Below are positions 10,955 through 17,982 of a stretch of DNA of 64,000 nt, one piece after another. Under the pieces are notes generated by a model that saw only the letters and a list, made by a program, of their open reading frames with translations, was not told the origin of the DNA and did no database searches. Both the position numbers and the translations under genes were made by a program. The stretch is from Opitutia bacterium (GTDB lineage Bacteria; Verrucomicrobiota; Verrucomicrobiia; Opitutales; Opitutaceae), in the NCBI GenBank assembly GCA_947452315.1, contig CANGCX010000001.1, positions 1 to 64,000 on the forward strand. Reading direction: 5' to 3'. How positions within the stretch are numbered: the stretch's first letter is position 1; the number at the start of each line of letters is the position of its first letter.

Positions 10955-11641
10955 ATGAAGATTTTGATTACGGGTGTGACTCGTGGACTAGGTTTGGCTT
11001 TGGCCAAAAAATTTATCGCACTCGGCCACACCGTCATCGGCTGCGGTCGGAGTGGCACGGAGATTTTTGACTTACGCATGGATCACGGTACTCCTCATGA
11101 TTTCATGGTTTGTGACGTCTCGATTGATGCTAAAGTCGCTATTTGGGCGGCTAAGGTACTCGAGCATGAATCGCCGCCCGATATCTTGATCAACAATGCT
11201 GGGGTGATGAATCCGCTCGGGCCGTTGTGGGAGCAAAACGATCGCGAATTTAGTAAAATTGTAGATGTTAACGTGCGCGGCGTCGCCAATGTGATCCGTC
11301 ATTTTGTACCCGCGATGGTGGCAAAGAAACAGGGGGTGATAATCAACCTAAGCTCAGGCTGGGGCCGTAGCGTGGCTGCGGATGTAGCGCCTTATTGTGC
11401 ATCAAAGTGGGCGATTGAAGGCCTCACTAAGGCACTCGCGGAAGAGTTGCCGCCAGGAATGGCCGCGATCCCTTTGAACCCTGGCGTAATTGATACCGAT
11501 ATGCTGCGCTCTTGCTGGGCCGAGGGGGCCTCCGGATTTCCTAAGGCCGCAGCGTGGGCGGAAGTGGCAGCTCCGTTTATTCTCGGACTCAGCGCCAAAG
11601 ATAATGGTCAAAGCCTGAGCGTGAGCGGCATGGAAGGCTAA
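10955..11641 (+). CDS. short-chain dehydrogenase/reductase (SDR)
   Basis: 'TGVTRGLGLALAKKF', 'NNAG', 'YCASKWA'. Confidence 0.9.
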   Translation: MKILITGVTRGLGLALAKKFIALGHTVIGCGRSGTEIFDLRMDHGTPHDFMVCDVSIDAKVAIWAAKVLEHESPPDILINNAGVMNPLGPLWEQNDREFSKIVDVNVRGVANVIRHFVPAMVAKKQGVIINLSSGWGRSVAADVAPYCASKWAIEGLTKALAEELPPGMAAIPLNPGVIDTDMLRSCWAEGASGFPKAAAWAEVAAPFILGLSAKDNGQSLSVSGMEG

Positions 11642-11678
11642 GCGCTAGCGTTTTAGCGCTCGGCCGATGGGTCATTAC

Positions 11679-12023
11679 TTAGTTGTTTTCCGCGGGAGTT
11701 GGATGGGACACAGCCATATTAGGTCCTAACGGCGCGGCGGCATGACGAATGTGACGACCTCCGCTGGCGGTGATCTCTAAATAAATCGCGGTCGCGCCTT
11801 CTGCGGCGAGGGCATCAATTGTGGAGTTGATTTCGTTGAGTGGCTTGGCGGTGGCGTCTGTGGTGGCAGTGCCAACTTTGCAGGCGAATTCCCAGAAATC
11901 TGTGTCCGTAGGCAATGTTTTGCGACGCTCGCGCTTCACGTACTTGCGAACCTCGTGTTTAATCGCGTCGATGATGCGCTGTGAGTTGCGATCTGGGGCG
12001 CTGAGGGAAAAGGTTTTTTTCAT
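11679..12023 (-). CDS. conserved hypothetical protein (DUF6172-like)
   Basis: 'MKKTFSLSAPDRNSQRIIDAIKHEVRKYVKRERRKTLPTDTDFWEFACKVG'; family name recalled, not searched. Confidence 0.7.
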   Translation of the reverse strand: MKKTFSLSAPDRNSQRIIDAIKHEVRKYVKRERRKTLPTDTDFWEFACKVGTATTDATAKPLNEINSTIDALAAEGATAIYLEITASGGRHIRHAAAPLGPNMAVSHPTPAENN

Positions 12024-12072
12024 AGGCAGGCTTCTAACTCAATACGACGCTTGGCGACATGGAGAGACAATT

Positions 12073-13218
12073 GTGGAGGCTGTATGTGCAGTGTTTGTCG
12101 ATTGTCGCCACGCGAACAGTAGCAAGACTTGTGAGGTGCAAAATCCGGCCGTTACTTATTCACCCGCCCCGATAGCGTGCGAATCGCTCGTTAGTCTGGT
12201 TTCGCGCTGTGGAGCGAGTTGGTTGCGTGCACCGCTTTTGGGTGAGGTTGAGCTAAGTAACCCTTTAGGCGGTTACCCTCAGTTAGCCGACTACGCGGAT
12301 CCCCAAGCGCTAATGAGTAAAACGAGTGAGGCGATCGCCTTGATTAAGGGCGCCCGAGTTTATGGCGATGGAATCGTCCTAGCTCCGGATGGTACGACCC
12401 TTGTTCGGGAAGTGTCGTTGGATTATGGGCGCACCGCTGAAAGTCATTGGCTATTGCAGAAAAAGAAACTGCAAATGCCCGAACTCATCGCCGGTCAATT
12501 CGCAGTTTTGGCTACGGCTCTTGGTGGCAGTTACGCCCATTGGTTACTCGATGAACTTCCGCGTCTGATCAGTTTGATTGAGTGGGGCGATCTACCGGAT
12601 CTTATCGCGCACACGCAAGCGGAGTACTGCCGATCAGCTTTAAAAATCGCTGGTTTTAGGGGGCGCTTGATTGAGCCTGTCCGACGCAAGCACCTCCAAG
12701 TGGATGAGTTGATCGTGCCAGCGCTACCTGGCTGGGTCGGTTGTGTGAATGCCGCACACGTGCAACGTCTAGTGAATTTTGTAGCACCGATTCAAACTTC
12801 GACTGCGTTCTCACCCGAGCGAATCTATATATCGCGAGCGTTGGCTAAACGTCGTCACGTTATAAACGAATCGGCCGTGATGGCAGCGTTGCTCCCTCAA
12901 GGATTTATTTGTGTGCACCTTGAACATCTGAGTTGGGCTGAGCAAATTGCACTATTTCGTGGCGCTAAAACAGTGGTAGCACCGCACGGTGCGGGACTTG
13001 CCAATTTGATTTTCTCGCGACCGGGTGCGCGTGTTATTGAGTGTTTCAGTCATGATTATGTGAATGGCTGTTTTGCTCAACTGGCGGATGTGTGTGCACT
13101 AAATTATTCCTCGATAGTGGCGCCGGGGAAGGGGCCTTGGGGCAGGAATCCAAAATCCAATCGGCTTGATTTTACGATTGAGATCGAAGCTTTGCTAACT
13201 GTGCTAGGTTGCCAATAA
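12073..13218 (+). CDS. glycosyltransferase family 61 protein (ORF opens at 11821; GTG at 12073 is one plausible start)
   Basis: C-terminal 'SWAEQIALFRGAKTVVAPHGAGLANLIFSRPGARVIECFS', typical of GT61/DUF563. Confidence 0.8.
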   Translation: MEAVCAVFVDCRHANSSKTCEVQNPAVTYSPAPIACESLVSLVSRCGASWLRAPLLGEVELSNPLGGYPQLADYADPQALMSKTSEAIALIKGARVYGDGIVLAPDGTTLVREVSLDYGRTAESHWLLQKKKLQMPELIAGQFAVLATALGGSYAHWLLDELPRLISLIEWGDLPDLIAHTQAEYCRSALKIAGFRGRLIEPVRRKHLQVDELIVPALPGWVGCVNAAHVQRLVNFVAPIQTSTAFSPERIYISRALAKRRHVINESAVMAALLPQGFICVHLEHLSWAEQIALFRGAKTVVAPHGAGLANLIFSRPGARVIECFSHDYVNGCFAQLADVCALNYSSIVAPGKGPWGRNPKSNRLDFTIEIEALLTVLGCQ

Positions 13219-13225
13219 TCAGTAG

Positions 13226-13269
13226 CATGTCGAAGGCCGAGTCTCTGAGAGAAAGCTGCTTTTTTTGTT
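13226..13269 (+). terminator. probable intrinsic terminator after the GT61 gene
   Basis: AGTAGC...GCTGCT outer stem (one G.U) enclosing TCTCtgaGAGA, then TTTTTTT. Confidence 0.55.
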
Positions 13270-13420
13270 TTCTATAAGCATATCTTGAAATGAACCGATC
13301 GCTGGTTGCACTGCGGAGACCCTATGGGCGGATTGATTTCTCCCCGGACCTATGTTCAGGGTGATTACAGTCATGTATTTGCCGTAATCTGGTACTCAAA
13401 CCGGTCTTAAATCATAAAAT

Positions 13421-14095
13421 ATGCGTCACGTTTTTTTATTTTTAATCTGCCGCGGAGCGTTGCTTGGTCTGGCTCTTCACTTAAATTTGCTACGAGAAAT
13501 CTCTGCGGCCGAGACGCCCTTGCCGAGCTTGAGCATGGACGAAGCCATTGCGCGCGGCACGACTGATGACCTTGAGCGTTTACTTGCGGCAGATAACACT
13601 GCGATCAATCGCGTGGGCTCTGCTAAATTAACGCCATTGCAGCAGTCTATTCTCCGCCGAAAGACCGCGGCGGCTATGCTGCTCATCGCGCGCGGTGCGG
13701 ATGTTAACCTAGCCGATCCTTCAGGACGCACGCCGTTGCATCTCGCCGTAGAACGCAACGACGCCACGGTGTTAGCCGCATTGCTGGAACGGAAGGCCGA
13801 TCCGGTGCGACGCGATCGAGTAGGCTGGACGCCGCTGCATCACGCTGCGGCAAAAAACCTTCTGCCCTTAGCCAAAATTTTGCTCGATCATGGTATGCCA
13901 CCCAACGCGTTGAGTGAACTCGGTGGCACGGCCTTGCACGAAGCGGCCGCCGGGGCGGGCGCCGATATGGTGCGGTTGCTTCTTCTGCGTGGGACAGATC
14001 CCAAAGTGCGGTCAAAGCAAGGCGTGACGGCGCTAGATCTGGCACTCGAGTTTAAAAACGCTGCTGCAATCGCGATCCTTGAAGCGTTGCCCTGA
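13421..14095 (+). CDS. secreted ankyrin-repeat protein
   Basis: N-terminal signal-like segment; repeats 'GRTPLHLAVERND', 'GWTPLHHAAAKNLLPLAKILLDHG', 'GGTALHEAAAGAGADMVRLLL'. Confidence 0.88.
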   Translation: MRHVFLFLICRGALLGLALHLNLLREISAAETPLPSLSMDEAIARGTTDDLERLLAADNTAINRVGSAKLTPLQQSILRRKTAAAMLLIARGADVNLADPSGRTPLHLAVERNDATVLAALLERKADPVRRDRVGWTPLHHAAAKNLLPLAKILLDHGMPPNALSELGGTALHEAAAGAGADMVRLLLLRGTDPKVRSKQGVTALDLALEFKNAAAIAILEALP

Positions 14096-14209
14096 GGATC
14101 AAGGCTCAGAACTGTGCGTAGGAATTATTTAAGGAGCGACTCGCAAAAGCTAAAGTGAAGTTTTTTGCGCTTGGGCTAAAAATCAAGGAGGGCGTCGCTT
14201 AATCCCGGC

Positions 14210-14249
14210 CCTAGAGGACCGGGTTTTCGCGCCGTCCAATGGGATAAAT
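14210..14249 (+). repeat. intergenic repeat element, copy A
   Basis: CCTAGAGGACCGGGTTTTCGCGCCGTCCAATGGGATAAAT; 33/40 identical, ungapped, to 60983-61022. Confidence 0.7.
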
Positions 14250-14303
14250 AAAACGTAGGCGACTCATAGCAGATTGAATGAAAAGTATATGGCAACTTAC
14301 GGG

Positions 14304-14340
14304 CAAAAAAAGGGAGCCGCCGAATGGGCGACTCCCTTGA
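14304..14340 (-). terminator. intrinsic terminator for the 14362-14733 gene
   Basis: Minus strand: AAGGGAGtCGCC-CATTC-GGCGgCTCCCTTTTTTT. Confidence 0.8.
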
Positions 14341-14361
14341 TCCAAAACGTGTATCTAGAAA

Positions 14362-14733
14362 TCAGTTCGTGATATCGAACGTCGTGCTTTCTTTGCGGAT
14401 CGTTAGGTAAGTTTTATACCACTCTTTCTGCGCAGGGCTGTCGGTGTAGGCTTTGAGGGCCGCCTCGTCGGCAAACTCCATAACGATGGCGTTATTTTTC
14501 CCGCCTTGGACTTTGATAGACTTCACCCATACGCGCGTGATGCCTTTGTATTTGGCTGGCAGAGCGACCGCGCCGTCGAGGGCGGCTTTGATTTGTTCAG
14601 GAGTGGTGCCGTCTTTCCATGCGACGGTCACGACATGAATCACGGATTTCGGAGCCGTGTCGGCGGCGGAGGCGGAGGAAACACCAAAGGCCAATAGGCC
14701 AACAGTGAGAAGAGCTAGGGCGATTTTTTTCAT
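14362..14733 (-). CDS. secreted Dabb (stress-responsive A/B barrel) domain protein
   Basis: Signal peptide 'MKKIALALLTVGLLAFGVSSASA' then 'SVIHVVTVAWKDGTTPEQIKAALDGAVAL'. Confidence 0.8.
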   Translation of the reverse strand: MKKIALALLTVGLLAFGVSSASAADTAPKSVIHVVTVAWKDGTTPEQIKAALDGAVALPAKYKGITRVWVKSIKVQGGKNNAIVMEFADEAALKAYTDSPAQKEWYKTYLTIRKESTTFDITN

Positions 14734-14771
14734 GATTTATTTTGGGTTAAGGAAAGTTGCGATGCGAAGCA

Positions 14772-15089
14772 TTACGCCGTGATTGCTCCGTCGGCTGGAG
14801 GAAGAGTCAACGCCGCAGCGTCGGACTTGGAAGTACCGATGGATTTTCCAACCGGAATATGGGAGGCTTGACGCATGAGTTCCACTTTGGAAACACGGAG
14901 ACGGTGAGCGAGTTGATTTAGGCGGACAACTTCGGGCTGACTTAAGGTTGTGACGCGGTCTGTACCATCGCGGTCCACCCAGGCCACGTGGTGGTGTTTT
15001 TGGCGGGAGAGTTTTACGAGATCGCGCAGGAAGGTGAGGTCATCGGCTGGAAGTTCCATGGGCTTTGAGTTGGCCGGCTCGCGTGGCAT
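14772..15089 (-). CDS. hypothetical protein
   Basis: Intact 105-codon ORF in a minus-strand run with ppk2; no family recognised. Confidence 0.5.
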   Translation of the reverse strand: MPREPANSKPMELPADDLTFLRDLVKLSRQKHHHVAWVDRDGTDRVTTLSQPEVVRLNQLAHRLRVSKVELMRQASHIPVGKSIGTSKSDAAALTLPPADGAITA

Positions 15090-15121
15090 GGGTCAAGCGA
15101 CGCGAGCTAGCATCCGACAAA

Positions 15122-16135
15122 TCAATAAACTTGCGGAATGTGAATTTCCTCAGGAACAGGTGCGCGCATATAATCCGGATGATATTCCCGTTGCGGCAGC
15201 ACGATCGGTGGATGCTTGATTTCTTTGTATGGCACTTGGGTGAGCAAGTGGTGGATGCAGTTGAGTCGGGCTTTCTTTTTGTCGACCCCAGGGACCACCC
15301 ACCAGGGAGCTTCCGGTATGTGCGTACGCTGAAGCATTACCTCTTTGGCTTTCGTATAAAGTTCCCAGCGTTTGCGAGACTCCAGATCCATCGGGCTTAA
15401 TTTCCATTGCTTTAGAGGATCGTTTATACGGCAGCGGAAACGAAACTCCTGTTCTTCGTCCGAGATAGAAAACCAGTACTTGATTAGCTGGACACCCGAT
15501 CGTGCGAGCATCTTCTCAAATTCTGGTACGGTGCGGAAAAATTCTTCATATTCGCTGTCTGAGCAGAAACCCATCACGCGCTCTACGCCGGCGCGATTGT
15601 ACCAACTGCGGTCGAAGAGCACCATTTCGCCGGCCGCGGGTAGATGAGCGATATAGCGCTGGAAATACCATTGCGTCTTTTCGCGGTCTGTCGGGGCTGG
15701 GAGAGCAGCGACTCGACAAACGCGAGGGTTAAGGCGTTGAGCGATGCGTTTGATGACTCCGCCTTTACCAGCCGCGTCACGGCCCTCAAAGACGATGACT
15801 AGGCGGTGGCCGTTTTCGACGACCCAATCGTGTAATTTTACGAGTTCGCCCTGTAAGCGGTAAAGTTCGGTGAAATATTGGCGCCGGTCTTTGGCGTCGG
15901 CATCGCTGGAAATGGGTTTGGCTGCTCCGCCGGATTCAGTGATTTCCCAGTCTTCACGCTCCATCTCGAGCTCTTCGTCAAAGTCATCAATCAATTCACG
16001 GTGAATCCGACGGAACAGCTCATTTGGGTCGGGTTGAGCGACCTTTTTTTTGCGCTTCGCACGAGGTTGCGTTTTAGACGTACGCTTTGGCGTGGTCTTG
16101 GACTGTGCTTTTCGGCGCGATTTTATTTTACGCAT
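15122..16135 (-). CDS. ppk2: polyphosphate kinase 2 family protein
   Basis: 'VFEGRDAAGKGGVIKRI', 'FDRSWYNRAGVERVMGFC', 'SPMDLESRKRWELYTKAKE'; basic N-terminal extension. Confidence 0.95.
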   Translation of the reverse strand: MRKIKSRRKAQSKTTPKRTSKTQPRAKRKKKVAQPDPNELFRRIHRELIDDFDEELEMEREDWEITESGGAAKPISSDADAKDRRQYFTELYRLQGELVKLHDWVVENGHRLVIVFEGRDAAGKGGVIKRIAQRLNPRVCRVAALPAPTDREKTQWYFQRYIAHLPAAGEMVLFDRSWYNRAGVERVMGFCSDSEYEEFFRTVPEFEKMLARSGVQLIKYWFSISDEEQEFRFRCRINDPLKQWKLSPMDLESRKRWELYTKAKEVMLQRTHIPEAPWWVVPGVDKKKARLNCIHHLLTQVPYKEIKHPPIVLPQREYHPDYMRAPVPEEIHIPQVY

Positions 16136-16279
16136 GGAGAGTGATGTTTGAGTGATAACGAGAGTCGGCTTAGGCGCAAGATGTGCTGGTGCGTGATCTC
16201 ATTTGTAACGTGTTTGGCACATCACCGCTGATGCCTTCGATTGGTTTGACTGTACGAATGCACTACACACGGTGCGAGA

Positions 16280-16828
16280 ATGACCTTCCGCCTTTTTTTC
16301 GGTTCCTTGATTTGTCTCGCGATGCTGACGGGTGCTAACGCGAAGTCGATTTTCGAAGTTTCTGTTACCGACATTGACGGGCAAACGACCACATTGGCGC
16401 CCTATCGCGGACGGGTCTTGCTGATCGTCAACGTCGCTTCCGCTTGCGGTTACACGGGACAATATGAGGGTTTGCAGGCCCTCTATGTAAAATACCAAAA
16501 ACGTGGGCTCACGGTGTTGGGCTTTCCCTGCAATCAATTCGGCGGACAGGAGTCAGGCAGCAATGCCGAGATCAAAGAATTTTGCTCCGCAAACTTCCAC
16601 GTGACGTTTCCGTTGTTTTCCAAAATTGCCGTAAACGGTGCGCAGCGTCATCCACTTTATGCGGCGCTGGCCGGATCGGGCGCGGCCTTCCCCGGCGACG
16701 TTTCTTGGAATTTTAATAAGTTCCTCGTTGGACGCGATGGGCTAGTCGTCGCGCGTTTTGATTCAGGCGCGGAGCCCGATTCAGCCGTGTTGCTAAAAGC
16801 TATCGAGGCAGCGTTGGCCTCGAATTGA
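16280..16828 (+). CDS. glutathione peroxidase (Cys type) with signal peptide
   Basis: 'NVASACGYTGQYEGLQALY', 'GFPCNQFGGQE', 'WNFNKFLVGRDG'. Confidence 0.93.
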   Translation: MTFRLFFGSLICLAMLTGANAKSIFEVSVTDIDGQTTTLAPYRGRVLLIVNVASACGYTGQYEGLQALYVKYQKRGLTVLGFPCNQFGGQESGSNAEIKEFCSANFHVTFPLFSKIAVNGAQRHPLYAALAGSGAAFPGDVSWNFNKFLVGRDGLVVARFDSGAEPDSAVLLKAIEAALASN

Positions 16829-16906
16829 ATCCTTTCGGTCTAAGCGAACAAGTTTTCTCGCCGGCCACTTAGATCAAACTTTGCTTTCATCCACCTGATT
16901 TACGGA

Positions 16907-17965
16907 TCAGCGCTTTTGCAATTTTGTCTGAGGTAGGCCCTGTCCGCAATCGGGATTGGGTGGAACTGCGTCACCGACCACATCGACGGGATGCGTGAAG
17001 AGATAGCGCCAGACGTCTTCGTGGAGGTATTGCCCCGTGGAGTTTTTACCCGCCGCGCTGCCCGGCGTTACGGAACTATGCGCGCGCTTGGCATCACCCT
17101 TGACATCGAAGTGTGTGGTGAGTCGCCGCGTGTTACTGTAGGGTGGGGCACTTGTATCAACGTCGATTATCGGGCCGTAGCTATGTAGGCCAAGCATCTG
17201 CCAAGAGCGGCAATAATGGTCGTTTTTCCAGCCATCGTCTAAAACGTGGCTGAAGCCAAAGATGCGGCTCGGCGGGGTCGCTGAGGGGAACCCTTGCCAA
17301 CTTTCGAGCTGGTCGCGCGGGCCACAGAAGGCGACGACGCGGTCCACGCGTTGATGGACGGCAAAGCGAGTCGCGGTGGTCGCGCCGTGGGATGCGCCTG
17401 ACATGATCACTTTGTCCCAACGCAGCCCCGTGCCTGTATCGTTGATGAACTGTTCCCATTTGCCCTGCGGGTTATGTTGTGCGAGCCAACGGACAAATTG
17501 AAAGGCTCGCTCCATCATGCCGTCAGGTTGCGGAATCGTGGCCAAGGGGCTGAAGTCTTCGCCTGTAGCGGCTTCTAGACGGAGTTGACCTAGGCTGGTG
17601 CCATCGTCGCGAGCGGAGGTCGGAATAAGACCGAACCATTTGTTGGCGTAGTGAACTTGGATCGCGTGTAGCCCGTAATCGGAGAGCCGATCAAAGAGCG
17701 GCGCTTTGTAATCCATCAGCCAAATCACGAGTCGCCCACGCGGAGCGACTCGGGTATCGACGACGGCGTTTTCTATGTCCTGCGGTTTTCCAGCTTTGTC
17801 GGTAAAGACAAAATCGATTTCAGGATGGGCTCGAGCGCGCGGATCGATCTCACTGGCTCGTGCAGTAAGGTGGTATTTCTGCGGAGTGGCGTCAGCGCCG
17901 ATCGGCAGAAGCTCGGCGGCGCCGGCTGAACTGAGGAGCATTAAGAGGCCGCCGAGGAAACGCAT
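16907..17965 (-). CDS. secreted alpha/beta-hydrolase-like protein (BPSS1187-like)
   Basis: Signal peptide; nucleophile-elbow-like 'VIMSGASHGATTATRFA'; family name recalled, not searched. Confidence 0.6.
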   Translation of the reverse strand: MRFLGGLLMLLSSAGAAELLPIGADATPQKYHLTARASEIDPRARAHPEIDFVFTDKAGKPQDIENAVVDTRVAPRGRLVIWLMDYKAPLFDRLSDYGLHAIQVHYANKWFGLIPTSARDDGTSLGQLRLEAATGEDFSPLATIPQPDGMMERAFQFVRWLAQHNPQGKWEQFINDTGTGLRWDKVIMSGASHGATTATRFAVHQRVDRVVAFCGPRDQLESWQGFPSATPPSRIFGFSHVLDDGWKNDHYCRSWQMLGLHSYGPIIDVDTSAPPYSNTRRLTTHFDVKGDAKRAHSSVTPGSAAGKNSTGQYLHEDVWRYLFTHPVDVVGDAVPPNPDCGQGLPQTKLQKR

Positions 17966-17982
17966 GAGGCAATTTTTTGGAT

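Noticed and set aside
14096-14361. Considered a known riboswitch class for repeat copy A
   Set aside because: The sequence did not match consensus motifs I could recall (c-di-GMP, cobalamin, SAM, glycine), so no class is claimed; only the repeat itself is reported.
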